From contig VTFK01000027.1 of the NCBI GenBank assembly GCA_009617715.1, positions 744,001 through 808,000 on the forward strand: 64,000 nt of DNA. Direction: 5' to 3'. Position numbers and translations under genes: made by a program. Of this stretch, positions 1 through 13,605 are shown one piece after another (position 1 is the first letter of the stretch; the number at the start of each line of letters is the position of its first letter). This stretch comes from Plectrocnemia conspersa. Lineage: Eukaryota; Arthropoda; Insecta; Trichoptera; Polycentropodidae. The notes below the pieces were generated by a model. It saw nothing but the letters and a program-made list of their open reading frames with translations. It was not told the origin of the DNA and made no database searches.

Positions 1-1755
1 CATGATTTTTTTACGAACTTAACGACCCTGTTTAAGTCATATTTAGAATAATATTTAAACAGTAGAGCATATCGTAAATAGATAATCAGAGACATCCATA
101 TTTTATGCTTTTTTCCGTCATCATTTAGCCATAAAGGCAAATTTTTGAAGAATGGAAGCTACAGAAATATTTTTGGGAAGAGTTTAGTCAAGAAGCGATA
201 ATTTTATGCTCTAATGAACATTATTTGTGAAAAAGTCTGAGAAAGATATCATTGAAAGAACTGGAATTCATAAAGATTAAAGAATATTTATTTCTAAAGT
301 AACCAAAGATATAGAACTTCAATGATAAATAAAAATGCAAAATAGTATTTAATTTTTAAATAGTGAAGTGACTTTTGATCCACTCAACCTAAATTAAAGG
401 CGAACTAACATGAGCAACTTACTTTATTATTGATAGTAACATAAAAAAAAACCAAATTGTATATTAGAAGACATTCAGGACCTTGGATGATAAATAAAAC
501 TGGATGAGACATTAAATTTAAATACTAAACAAGTATGAATTCAAGCACAAGAAATAAAGAAAATCTGCAGTAGAAAACAACACGTGCAACTAAAAAAACA
601 CATGATAGTTTTGTAGAAATTATGTTTATAAAAAAATTCACGGTACTTATATGCAGTTTATATGTATAAAATACTAATTACAGGATACCAAAGTCATACG
701 AAATTATATACAACCCTTCGCTATACGCGAGCTTCAACCGCCTGGAGGATTCTGAAAATATATCCTCCATCAAACAATATTGTCATACTCAAACACAAAA
801 CTAATACAAAGCAATACCTCGCACCCACCACATCAAACGAATATCAAGTATAAGAGATTACAATAAAACAACACTAAAATACAAATACAAAGACAGTACA
901 GCAAAATATATCAATCAAATCAAGTTTTATTTTATCCTAGCAAAGTTAAACTTTTTTGCGGCTTATTTTTCCAATTTCAAATTACCAAGAAATATATATT
1001 GTTAGAAAAGCCTTGTTACAGCTTTTAGAAGCCAAGTATATTTAAGCAATTTGTATGGAAATATATTATTTATATTCGAGCAATTTGTATGGAAAATGTT
1101 ATCTTGAGCTCCCTTTCTGTTTATTTTATATATGTATTTAACTTCAGATAATTATGTCGCATATGTATTTTCTTGAAAAAATATAATTAATAAAATAAAT
1201 AGACATAAATAAAACACAATATTTAGAGATAAAGAGTATTAAAAGTAAGCTTGCAGTAGAAGACCAGCAAGTGCAACTAAGGAAAATATCGATTTAATTC
1301 AAAGCAAAGCACATTGACAGATTTGCGAAGACACTTGAGCCAATTAGACACGTAAAAAATAAATTAACATATTTTTCATGCAATATGTTGTAAAAATACA
1401 GCTATGAAACATTGTACTATAATCCAAGGTGAATGGACGTAGAACGATGAATGAAAAGTCGAAGTTTAACACATGTAATATCAAGATTGTACACCGAACA
1501 ACTTGATAGAATTGTCTTAGGATCCGCTATAGAGAATACGGTAAACAAGAACGTATTAATTAAAAGATAAGCTGGTGTGGATACTATAGTTTAATAGTAG
1601 TAGATAATCAAATGTTTTACATCTAAATTAAGATTACAATTCAACGGTTTAATTCAATCACTAAATTTGATATTGCTGTCTTTATTATGAAATATATAAT
1701 TAAACTCTTTTCGCTTAAAACTTTGTAAATAAACGAAATATATATTCATGCAAAA

Positions 1756-2100
1756 ATGGTAAAACAAACTGAAAATGTGGGTCTGAAGCTCTTTTCCCGC
1801 GGGTCCGATGTTAAGTATTGCTGTAAAATTTACCGCGAAAATATCCAGTCTGCTGTGAATGAACGAAAAAGGAAAACATCTGAAAATCCTCTATTTATAC
1901 ACTTTGTATACATATTGGAATGCTGTATACCTATAGGAATAGTACCAACGAGAGACTTGAATGTTTGTTGTTTATTATATGCAGATGATGCGGTTGCGGC
2001 ACCTCTGGGCTTAATTAAATTACACATTATGATTGATACGTAAAACGAGAGTTGTAAATAAAACTATAGAGATATACTCTGTAGTAAATGGTAAAATATT
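1756..2100 (+). mobile_element. RTE-like LINE reverse transcriptase fragment
   Basis: A 95-codon open frame contains PTRDLNVCCLLYADDAVAA, the YADD active-site motif of reverse transcriptase in the form ELNVKCLLYADD typical of RTE-clade elements. Past the stop the same frame reads MIDT, stop, NESCK, resembling the following M-NxMNES-K segment. The upstream part of the ORF shows no clear RT motif. It is a short, dead fragment. Confidence 0.6.
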
Positions 2101-2715
2101 TAATTAACAACTGCACTCTTATAGTGTTATAAAACTACTTGATGGTATAATCTACTGGTCCTTTAATTAATATAAATAATCTAATAGCTTTCTATTCATT
2201 AGTTCTTTAAAACATTGTGTATGTTTACAAATAAAGACAGGCATGAATGAATAAAACCTTACTTCCATTTGACCTATATTGTCATTTCAGAATAGAGAGT
2301 GCGGACAAAAATATACACAGTAGATCGATATATCAAAGTAAATTTATGTCAAAGCGCTGTATTTATAAAAAAAATACATAGTTATTATGTGTGCACAAAT
2401 ATAAAATACACAGTTTATCAGGAAAAAAATAATAAATTGCGAATGAATTGTGTGTCAACTAAACTGCGGTTAAGGAAATTGAGTACGTTCTTATATTAAA
2501 ATCGTTTTGAGGATATGAAGTACGTGTGCTGAATACATCTATGATTTTGAGACCACTTTAAAATTATTGGTGTGACCTAATGTTAAATAAAGATATTTAT
2601 TATATTGTATATAAATTGTTTTAATAGCAATAGCACATTATATTTTTAAAGACACATTAAGATTTAATATTTTTTTTTTTTAAATATATTTAAAAAAAAT
2701 ATTTTTTGAATTAAA

Positions 2716-2965
2716 TTGAGACCATTGTGACCTAACATATTACCCCAATGCGTCACGATGGTCATACACTAGTAAATATAAAATTTACAATACAGGAAAG
2801 ATAAAAAAATAATATAGCTGACATTTAACAGATCAATGTGCAATGACAGCGTATTAAGGAGGTGAGTGGTGACAGCCATAGGCGAGACCTGACTCTAAAA
2901 ATCATCAAAAGAGGACGTGATCATGATTCTCAGAGATGTTCTGTGACCCAAAACTAAAATTTCTT
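2716..2965. repeat. dispersed repeat with 44-nt stem-loop, copy 1
   Basis: It shares two blocks with a copy near 48.5 kb: a 44-nt hairpin (2720-2763, arms GACCATTGTGAC and GTCACGATGGTC) and a block from 2,818 starting GCTGACATTTAACAGATCAA, followed by ATCAAAAGAGGACGTGATCA and a conserved ACCCAAAA. The spacing between blocks differs between the copies. The superfamily is not recognised; it could be the 3' end of a LINE or a non-autonomous element. Confidence 0.6.
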
Positions 2966-5759
2966 GATAATAGTATGATTGTTGACATCACCCTACACTA
3001 GTAGAATCCCCGAATCGAAATTCTAATTTTAATAACTTGAGAATTACCGAGCTAAATAATGCGAGCAATCGAGGTCCGGTATTTTTTTTTTAAAATATCC
3101 CATGACAAACTTTTAGAAGGCCTTTCCAAATTTGGTAGAGATTTTTCATCTGTGGTGAAAAACACGCTGGACGAGATCCATGCTATTGGTCAAATAAAAT
3201 TTACCGAAAGCGATTAAGACGTTAATTATTTCCAACAATTTACTAGGAGCTTTTATGCAATCGATTACTTTTTCATGAATAGGTGTGACTTTTGTGCATT
3301 TCCAAAAATCAGTAATGATGACGTCATGAAAATCAAATTAAAAATACGTTTTTGAGAAGCAGCTAGATTAACTTCGCAATAAAATAGAAGAAGGAAGCGA
3401 CTGTGCGAAAGGTGAAAAAGATTCCTAGAAAAAATTACGGAAATATTGCGCAAAACCATCAGCAATATTTTGTGAACCATCAAAGGTTATCACTTTCGGC
3501 ATCGACTGAGCTTTGATAACAACAATAATTTATCACATTAATAATTGTAAAATAAAAAAATGAGGATCAAGACAATGTAAAATATATTTACAGCTTTTAT
3601 TTGATTTTCTATTATATAAATAATTACATTAGCTTAAATTTTACATCTACAAGATAATACAAACGACTTCATACAATACAAACATGAATAGGCATACTAC
3701 TTTAAACCGCTATTGTTTTAAGTAATCTAATTTGCTAACATCTTTCATGTAATTTGTATAATTTAATCATCGTTTAATTTTAAAAAAAAAAAACATAATT
3801 TGGCGTAACATCAAACGTAAATCTCATTCACATACACATATATACTTTTCCGTATCAAGAGCAAACTCGACGTGCTCAGATTGCTTTTTTGGTCAATTAA
3901 TATACGCGAATGATGAAATTGGTCACGAGTTGCCACAGACAGATATCCTACTAAAGGCAATACGTAAAAAAACATACACGTGAATTTTATTCGTCGAAGC
4001 AACTATAGCATTTTATTGATACGCGAATTTGATAGATTGAATAATAATAGAACGAACACGTATAATACGTACAATGTATCTATCAATCAGTACAAAAATA
4101 TATTCATACTAATCTGCCGCTGAATAATGAAATCCAGTTAAGCCGATAAAGCCCTACAAATTTGTGGAATTAATATTAATTCATTTACCCCTAAATGCGA
4201 CGCAAACAAAGCGCAAATAAATTATTCATTTCGTATGAAATTATATTGATATCATTATGTGTTGAAATTATAAAAAAAAATACAAGGAATTAGGTCACAT
4301 ATATTTGTATTGACAATAAACACATTTATTCGATAAATCAATTGACGATGAAATACTCTCAGTAGTTTAATAATTCAATCCCCAATACCAAATATTTGTC
4401 ACAAGGAAAATTTATTCTCTTCACATGACGTTTTAGGGTTAATGTAGTCGTTTTATTGAAGTAAACAATTTTGCGATAGTATAATATTTCACATTTAAAT
4501 TTCAAGTGTATAAGCAATCTAATAGATCTAATCCAAGGTCAAGTATATATTATTCAAACCCTTTGTTTTCCTGATTGCGCACAACAAAAGCTGAAATTAT
4601 CTCACGAAGTCTTTCGAACCTCATAAATAACTCCATCCCGAAAAAGGTTACGCAACAACCTGAAAAGACGCTAATGATAAATTAATCATTCAAGGTGTTA
4701 AACTAGTTAGTAATAGGGGTTGTATCAAAACACCATTAGTAAACATTAAAAGTGTGAAGTTTACAAGAGCGATAGATTAAGTGAAGCGATACAGTGACTT
4801 CAGTCCTTATCCCTCCTTGTTTTGGGAAATAATTAGTGTACAGGTTTACTGCCAAGGCTTCACAGTTAATACTTTCTGCTTACAACGCCTTGGTTACTTC
4901 CTTTTTGGTTGACGGCTCGACACCGTTAAACGGCACGGCACGAATGCAATATAATTAATGAGGAAAGGGAGGTCTTATCAAAATACGATACGAAATTTAA
5001 TAATAGTAAAATATAAATTTATATCATATATTTAATTATTTAAAAAAATATTAAATGCCACCAATAAGAGTTACTTCATTGCCTTCTCACAATTTCCTTT
5101 ACTAATAAATTTTATTTTCATAATACATAATTATTTGAAGATAGCGCTAGATTAAAATTGTTACTGTTGATAATAAAAGGGCGCTATTTCAAAAAGCTCG
5201 CTCTGAGATAATCGCATTCAAAGTTTGCAGAAGATTACATCTTGATTAATATTTGCGTAAAATGATTAAAAACAATTACGAAATAAATATAATATATCTA
5301 TAATTACAATTATTTTAAACATGGATAATAAAACAAGTTTACTTCCCCTTTTTCCATCTAACGATCAAAATTTAAATACAAATTTAAAAGTCCAGTAATT
5401 TTTTTACTAATCTTTAAAATTCTGTTAACGTTTAAAATATTATTAAACTGTGTTTTTTGTGACAAAAATAATTAAAATATGTACTGTTCTAAATGTTAAA
5501 AAGATTCACCTTCTTAGCTACAAAATAGTCAAAAATCTAAACATGTTTAAAAAAATCTAAACGTCTATTAAATATATTGTTGGTGTAATTATCGTTGTAT
5601 TTATTTACATATATCTATGTGCTTCTAAATAAATTGGTAAACATAAATTGTAAAATTAATGAAGGAAACGTTACGCTTAACTTTATTGTTTGATACTTTT
5701 ATTTTTTTGAGGCATAGTATATAAATTTAATTACAGTACATAAATCGCCCGACAATTAA

Positions 5760-6275
5760 AACCTCATCACGCTATTACAATTCGTTTATAAGAGTCTTTA
5801 ATGACGACGAAAAAAAAATTGGCACTCACCCAAATCGTTACGTACCACTAGTTGAACACTGCTCTATTGTGCGAGCCGAAAAAATAATTATTTATTTAAC
5901 CATCCAATATCGCTCCGTACTATGGCCTTAATAATATAATAAAGCGTGGGAGAAAATATGCGTATAAAGAGGAGATCCAAGACACAAAAGCTTCGCATAA
6001 AATGCGTATAAATATTTACGATTTTTAATATGGCGTCTTAATGAAACGATAATCAGGATTTAATACGCGCGGCGTCCCGGATAGCACAAAGGATAGCTAT
6101 TAAAGAGGTTCGCTTGTTATGGACGAGCGAGAAAATAGTGGGGTTTTGTCATTTCTCAGACCGTTTCTGACAATTACTGTCAGGAATGTTTTTCCTTTTC
6201 GAACTCGAGCCGGAACAGAAGATATTATAGTCACGCGTGCGTGAATAGAGGATTGCGTCTGAATATCAACTAAAA
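5760..6275. other. less AT-rich intronic island, no coding potential
   Basis: The island contains several CG-rich words, including a GGCGTCCCGG segment near 6,072 and TCACGCGTGCG near 6,231, with stops in all frames. It is a candidate conserved noncoding or regulatory element, or old repeat; no motif decides between these. Confidence 0.3.
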
Positions 6276-9200
6276 GGACCGTGAATTGGGTGATATTTTT
6301 TTTTCAATGAAAAAATCGATTTTATTTTATGTCTTAAACATTCTAATAAATATGATTGTATTTTTGAGTCTGTATCATTATTGGGTTGGGTTAGGTTCCA
6401 TTTTCATCAGACGTGACACTGATTTTAAAGAGCGACACTTATTTATATTATCTGATTGTTGATAGTAAAAATTTCACATGTTATAATAAATTAATAAAAT
6501 GCTAAGGACATTCGAAAAGTAAAATATAATATAAAAGAGATGTGCTCTGATAATTTATATCACTTCAATTATGGGATCATATTTTTTTTCTCAAAATATT
6601 CAGTAAGTATAGATTCAAGATTAGTAAAACAGGATGCAATTTTTTTTATTGGGTTGACAACACTGTCATTTCTATTCAATTCACGTAATGTGACAAAGTT
6701 TAGCAGCGACGCTTTGCCTAAAATTTGTGTTAAAAATGCCTGTATGAATTATTATTTACGTAAAGTCATTCAGTGATCCGCCAAATTTTGCGAAAAAGAA
6801 GAAACTGCTGCTAAAATTGTGTACATTTTATAACAGAAAGAAGTTGTGTTTATGACTAAAAATAAAATTCTATGTCATCCCTGCTCTATATATTTTTTAA
6901 TGTTGTTCTGAACTTTGAAATATTATTTTTAATTATAACCATAAAATTAATATATAGAAAACTTCATGCGTTGGGTGTCGTAAAATATACTTTTATAAAG
7001 TTAAAACCAAAAAAAAATATTTTTATAATTTGTGCGGTTAATAATGACTGTATTTGAAAATTAATAAAGTGGTTTGTTTTAAGTATAAATCAATCAAAAA
7101 ATATTTTTTTAATGCATCAGTATTTTTTTTTTTAAGCCAGTTTGTTCTTAACCCGAGGTCCATTAATCTGTAAATAATTTTAGGTGGTTTGCGATTAGTA
7201 ATTTAAAAAACTTACTGTCTTGATTTCGACTAACTAATGCGAAAGAAAGTGAAAGAAAGTATTTGACAAAGATAGAGTTTTGTTTTAAAGAGGTTTTCGA
7301 TGCTTTCATCTGCCTAACAAAGGATTCCATATAGCAAAAAGGATCGAAAACTTTGCTTTAAGCAAATGATTTCTTGAAATACACTTTGATTTATGAAGTT
7401 TCTTACTTATTATTGTGTGATACTCACAAAAGCGGGTATATGATAATAAATCAAACAGATTTTGTTATCTCAAGGTTAATTTTCAGAATAAATAATATGC
7501 TTGGATGCCAATTATTTTAAGAAGCGGGACTTTTGGGGCGAAAATGGCAGGTGTACAAGGAAGTCATATACTTTTATTCAAATTTAAATTTACTTATATA
7601 ATTATTATTGTGAATATAAAAATATTACTGAGAATATCTGATTTGTTTTGCTTTTTTTATTCTAATATATAAAAACAATTTCATTAATAAAAAGCGTTTG
7701 AAGGCTCAAAATATTTTTATTGACTAATGTTTTTAAAAAACGTTTATGAAATATCTTGATTTAATAATTTATTTAAAAATAAATATACGATTTTATAAAT
7801 AATACGTAGCGTACAATAAAAATATGTAATAAAATATTTCCCATATGGGTACTTTATATTTTTTTTACTAAATAATGCCATCAATTGTATTTAGGCATTT
7901 ATATATAATATAAAATAAGGACCTCATGCGGCGTAAATTTTATTATCTTTATACGAGAATTCATTACGCCACTATTTATGTAATGTAGGATATAAATTAG
8001 GTTTATAAAATACCTAATGAAAATATCTTGAATTACTGCCAATAATAATAATGAAAATATAGTATTGATATTTTTTTATAATAAAACTTCGCCATAAAAC
8101 TTTTAAAAAAAAAATTTAAACAAGTTTATAAACATGTAAAAAATCATAGCATATTATGATTTTATTTAGGTATACCCGAAATTATTAAAATTGCACACGA
8201 TATTATTTTTAGATATGTAGTTACTTTATTTATAACATAAACGAATCGTTTCCGCTATGATGTGAAATATTATACCAGTTTTTAATCGTAGAAATATTGT
8301 GCTTACAGTGTTTTTTTGCGAAAAGAGAAACTACCGCAAAAATTCATTGCCAAATTGTGGCCAAATAAATAAAAGCGCGGATGTGTTATATAAAATATTG
8401 TTTTATTTTGCTATGATTGATTAAGTATCAAGATATGTTATTTATTAGAAATAGTTTTTAATCTGTTTTTAAACTCATTTCATAATAAAATTTTAAAACA
8501 AATAATGAATATTTTAAAGATAGTATAAATTGAATGCCTTAGAAATATTTCCTAAAATTATTTTTTGCTTTCTGTGATACAAAGTTATGCAACTAAAGTA
8601 TTTTAAAGCTATTACATTTGAAAACATTGATTGATCAAATGCCTTTAAAATATTTCTAAAATTCGTTTCTTTGCTTTCTAAATCCTTTATGCATGAAAAA
8701 ACTGTTAAGCTAAATGTAATACATAATTTCAAACACAAATTTATTTGCCATTACAAACAAAGGGAAATGCCCGTATGCGGCATACAATCAACACACAATA
8801 GTAGCATAAAAGGTCCCTGCAAATAAATAATAAACGACGAACGTTTGAAAAGGTAAAGTATTCTAAAAATAATCCACGTAATGTAATATTTAAATACATA
8901 TATATATAAAAAAAAATCGTTAATACAAATTCAACGACAGTACGTGCAAGTGATATCGGGTTTAACGATCTCATCAATTAGGCGTTACAGGTGATGGTTT
9001 TACATAAATTACGCGTACATAGTGTCTATATAATATAATTATATTACATTAAATATAGAGAATGGGGGTGAGTTAACTGTAATATGAATTTAATGCGTGG
9101 CATAATCAATGGAGCGACTTCGTTCTTAGGCAAATAGAACCTTTTGGCGGTTGCCCAAAGAAAAACTCTATAATATTAAATATCAACAGGTTCAAGATCG

Positions 9201-9574
9201 ACGAGGCGTAACAACATTCAGAAGGGAACTTTTTATAACCAATTTAACAATGGTATTTTTTTTAATAATGTTTATTAAAACAATGAGATAAAATTGTGAT
9301 AACACAGCACACGACAAAGCTATTTTAATTTCTAAATTAATAATATGCATAAAGACAAAAAGACAAACTATTTTTAATAGTGGTTATCTGATAATGCTTG
9401 TTTATTTATATATTTGGTCAGCTTATTCAAATAATATTATGAAGATATTTTTAGTCATCTACTATCTAAAAATATCATTCTAAATAAAAAACTCAATGCG
9501 TAGCTTCTATCCAAGATATATACGTTCTTCGCATACTCTCGCGTGTGTATATTTTATTACATTGATAATGTTAG

Positions 9575-9965
9575 CCGCCCTGTAACTGAGCATACAGTAA
9601 ATATAACTGGGACTCCCTTCGCATCCCTTGGACGCTCGGCGCCGGGAGAGCAGCGCGAGAGAAGCTACGGCTACGGCCGTAGACTCCACGGCGTAGACCC
9701 TTTTTGTGTCCCCTACGAGGCCACGAGGGTTTATTGATTTTCAAAACGCCTCTTGCCCCACTACCCTCGTATTGTGTACGGCTCTGGCCTCATCCCCGCG
9801 CATAGCTTCATCCCTATCGCGGGGCGGTTCGCTCACTTACGCCAGATGCTGCCAAGCATCCGGACGCGGTCCTCGTCCGGGGAATTATTTAAAAGTGGAC
9901 CGCAAGGGCCCCGAGACTCGGACTGTAGCGCGCGATACGTCTTTGTTAAGAACACAATAAATCTT
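9575..9965. repeat. GC-rich inserted sequence of unknown family
   Basis: About 390 bp of GC-rich sequence with abrupt borders in AT-rich DNA. It includes GGCGCCGGGAGAGCAGCGCG near 9,640, an imperfect CTACGGCTACGGCCGTAG palindrome near 9,665, and CCCCGCG / CGCGGGG arms near 9,795-9,825. It ends close to AATAAATC. Overlapping ORFs of 84 and 123 codons cross it but look like products of GC content and have no recognisable domain. A retroposed LINE 3' part or SINE-like element is plausible. Confidence 0.45.
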
Positions 9966-10479
9966 TTGGGTCGTTCAAAAAAAATACATATAACGAGAAG
10001 GGAACTTAATTATACCCTAGAAAAAGACACAGTGTTTATATTGAATTACAATTTAACGCTGGTTTATCAAAGCATTAAAGAGAAAAATTATTTACAAATG
10101 TTTTATTTTGATATTTATCGTTGATGAATATTGTATATAAAGAAAAATTAATAACTTACTTAAAGACCAGTTTCGGTCTATCAAATCCTATTATCAACTT
10201 TGAATAATGGGATGCGATAGCTTTGAAATCAATACTTTCAATGGGCTAACAATTTGTCTTCAAAGCAAATACAAAGTTTTGTGCTTCATATCGAATATCT
10301 ATATTGAAAATAAAAACATAATAGTTTTATTCAATTTATTGATGATAAAGCATGAATTTTCTATTGCTATATTATTTGCTGTTCGATATCCATTTATTAT
10401 TTGTATATTTTTAACAAAATGTTTCTAATTAAGATTTTAACAGTTAAACCTGTTTTGTCCGTTGACACATGAGTACGTC

Positions 10480-10962
10480 TTTTATAATAAGCGTATTTGT
10501 GCCCATCTAATATTAAAAAAAAATAAGCATGGCAGAATTTGTACCAAGTAAACAATTTATAGAAAGTTACCTACTACGGCCAGTAAAAAAATTTTAAGTA
10601 ATAAGTGATTCATTAGAGATCCATTTATGTCAAAAAAGGCTTTAAAAATTTTCAACGAAAATTTGGATATAAAGAATAGTCCTGGATGTGAAGAACTGTG
10701 TAAATGCAGGGTGCAGAAATAAAAGCAAGTCCCACTGAAACGATACTTTAACTGGCTGAAATACCTAATCTGTCCGATTCAAAAGTGCATAGATACATCA
10801 AGAAGATTGGAAGGCTTGGAGATAAGGCGAATGGGTTCCATACGAATTTCGTGAAAAAAACAAGGAGGCGCGTATTCGCATATCCCAAGAACTTCGTTTT
10901 AAAGCTGGTCTTGTATGACAACAATTGTCGTAGAATAAAATGGTTATCCAAAAGTCAAGTTA
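10480..10962 (+). pseudogene. mariner copy A, 5' half (split by a LINE)
   Basis: From ATG at 10,529 the sequence reads MAEFVPSKQFIE, a mariner-type transposase start, then breaks up by frameshifts and stops. It aligns with the second copy at 37.1-37.65 kb through SDSKVH-like and VPYEFREKNK segments (second copy: SDSTVHKYIKKI and VPHELN). It stops at the TCAAGTTA junction near 10,960 and resumes near 13,180. Confidence 0.7.
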
Positions 10963-13177
10963 ATTTAAGTTACTTGTTCTATTCTCATATTTACAATTTG
11001 TTATTAGCTACAATTTTATGAAAAATAATGATATAAAATACTACTTTGGTCGCTACAATTTAGGAAAAAAACTTAAAAAACATATTACAATTTAACAAAA
11101 AAAAAAAATATAGGAAAATATAATTATAAATTAGGTGATAATTTGGGTACATTTCACTAAAGGTCTGAAACCATTGATATGTTGTCTTTAGTCTCTAAAG
11201 CAAAATGTGCTTTTTTTTAAATTTAAGATTGTATTTATCGTGATCACCGATACACAAGATTAATGGGTTAGTGTGACAAACAAACTCCTTGATTACTCCA
11301 GATTAGAGTCTCCAATTCGAGTAATTGAGTACTCGATACTCGAGTATTTTTGTCTATTTTTCAAGTACTTGATAATCGAGTATTTTGAAAATTACTCGAA
11401 AAATACTCGAAATTAAAAAATTTTGAAATATTTCAGAAACAAAAATAACTTTAACTCGGTCCGGTAAAGGTTAACGTCTTGCTTTTATTTGGCGTTTATG
11501 CCCGAAGTCCCGAGCTAAGCGGTTACTATCAGGTATAAATAGTTGCATAGTTCCGGTCGTCGGCTATGTTAGTGGGTACGACGGAGAAATTTCTTTTGTG
11601 TTTTCTGTTCGACAGTCCCGACTTATCTAATTTATGGCAATGAACAATATGAAATATCAACAAAAAATTTTTTTAGATTTTATGACTATGCAGTTGTAGC
11701 GTAAAGTGTTGTAAATTGTTTATACTGATCCCTCAGCTTAAAATATAAATCAAAACAATTGTGTGTTTTAAAGGCATTTAAAGTACAGTCAGTTCTTTGC
11801 GAACCGTTTAACTCTTTTCACCCAAATACATCTTCGAAGGATATAGATTTAAATTCTTCGCATTAATCAGAAGGGGTAGAATATTGTATATTGTTAAGAA
11901 AAAAAATCTATTCAAGAAGAATTACAAAATGTTATTTTGTCAATAGTCGAAGGAAATAAGAGAAAAGCAGAGAAGGGAATGAAAGAAGAGAACATAAAAA
12001 GAGAGTTCAAAAAATCTTATATCTATAAAAAGCGAACAGATATAAATTTTATCCAACGCGTAAATGACAATAAGACCAACATCAACAGCAACGGAAAGGG
12101 TTTTTCCATAACGGGAATAATAAAACCAAAGGTTAGCAGTAATATTAAATTCGAGACACTTTTGCATTATTGTTTTTAAAAAGTATGCTCGTGAAGTTAA
12201 AATAATTGTAAAAACTAACATACTAAGTATTTTATTTATTTATTTATATGTGCACGAATTTGAATAATAGCTATTTTGGTACATTTGGTAAATACTCGAA
12301 AGTACTCGAGTACTCGAGTATTTTAAAATTTTAATATTCGATACTCGAGTAGTTGATGGTTCGAGTAATTGGAGACTCTACTCCAGATAGAATTTTACGC
12401 GGTATCGAGTGTTCATTATTTAGTGAAACAACATAGCAGTTATATGCGTATTAGTAAATAGTAAGGGGTTTTGTATTTGTATATTTTATGAATCAAACCA
12501 TTAATCCATACTTTTTCTATAAAAAATTTTAAATGACCCTCTTTTTCATAATAAAATCAGCGCGTACATGCTCTGACAACTGATTTTTGCGGAATCCAAA
12601 CTGTGTGTTAATAATTTTATGCCCCAAAGATTTTTTAAATGGATACTATTTTTTTAAATATTTTTTTTAATAAACTGATGGGGAATAATTAATCGGAATT
12701 ATAGGATCCTTATCGGGGTTTTTTATCAGATGAATTTTAGTGGTTTTCCAAATACTTGGGAAATACTCAAAAGATAAACAAACGTTAAAGATTGTTAAGT
12801 AATAAATGTAAATTCCTGGATCGTATTTAAGTAACGCGTAAATAATCTGTCAGTTCCAAGACGCTTTTTATTTTTCAAGTTTATATTTTAAAATTGACAG
12901 TGAGCTTATTTTGTGAATTGAATATTTTTTATCAAGGTTGCTAATATTTTTCTTATCGATTTAAAATTTGTAGTAAGTTTGTTCGATACAGAAAAGTCTA
13001 ACACATATACCTTGCCCTGATTCGTATCAGTTTTGAAATTATTTTGAACCGATTTAGATACTTTCATTGCAAAAATTTAACTTTTTGTCACATTTTTTTT
13101 TTATTTTAATTAATTTATTAATTAAAATTAAAATCTTTAGCTTGTTCAATTACAATTAAGTAACACAACCTATTTCG
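10963..13177 (-). mobile_element. Jockey-like LINE fragment inserted in mariner copy A
   Basis: On the minus strand, reverse transcriptase pieces are readable. Around 12,870-12,680 they include YFPSIWKTTKIHLIKNPDKD, equivalent to FP..WK.A.I.PI.KPGKD. Next is QFGFRKNQLSEH (12,600-12,560), then NEHSIPRKILSGV just right of the hAT insertion, continuing as SGV on its other side. Past that the element is short, so it is 3'-deleted. The mariner words flanking it (AAGTCAAGTTA left, AAGCCCAAGTTA right) look like an imperfect target-site duplication. Confidence 0.62.
11304..12380. mobile_element. non-autonomous hAT element, 1,077 bp, with 8-bp TSD
   Basis: The ends are TAGAGTCTCCAATT and its exact reverse complement, a 14-bp perfect terminal inverted repeat. 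They are flanked by the identical 8-mer CTCCAGAT (11296-11303 and 12381-12388), the hallmark length for hAT target duplication. Both subterminal regions are packed with palindromic ACTCGAGTA words. The interior has a TATAAATAG near 11,535 and no transposase; an 80-codon Lys-rich ORF at 11,937 and its antisense have no recognised domain. The element interrupts the LINE RT frame at SGV. Confidence 0.88.
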
Positions 13178-13605
13178 AAGCCCAAGTTATCTTGTGTGCA
13201 TGGTAGGACTGCTAAAGGATTATGCATTATGAAACTTTTAAAGCCTGGCCAAGTAATGACAGAAAGCTTATTTTGTGATCAGCTGGACGGTTATGCATAA
13301 AGAAGTAAAAAAGACCTGCATTTATCAAGAGAAGTCTAATAGTTCTACAGCACGACAATATGCGTCCCAAATTGACTCTTAAAATATCGAGCAACTTGGC
13401 TGGAAGGTTTTATCTTATCTAGACCTTGCTCCTTTCGGCTACCATTTTTTTGACCGAATCAACACAAAATGCAGAAAATATAAAAAAAAGGCTATAGGAA
13501 TATTTTGAATCTAAGCCTCTAACATTTTATGATATCAAAATTAAAAAAATAATGTTATTTTTTGCTTCATTAAAAAAAGACATTCATTTCAGGATGACTT
13601 AATAC
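13178..13605 (+). pseudogene. mariner copy A, 3' half
   Basis: Broken frames read HDNMRPKLTLK, then LAGRFYLI and a TLLLSATIF stretch equivalent to the LAPSDYHLF region after the second catalytic Asp of mariner transposases, then ENIKKRL, FESKPLTFYDIKIKKI and a C-terminal end near 13,605. It is parallel to the end of copy B (38,000-38,080). It is the continuation of the 10,480-10,962 half. Confidence 0.7.

Noticed and set aside
9706..10124. 84- and 123-codon ORFs over the GC-rich block
   Set aside because: Stop-poor because of GC content; the 123-codon frame runs into AT-rich intron and has no domain.
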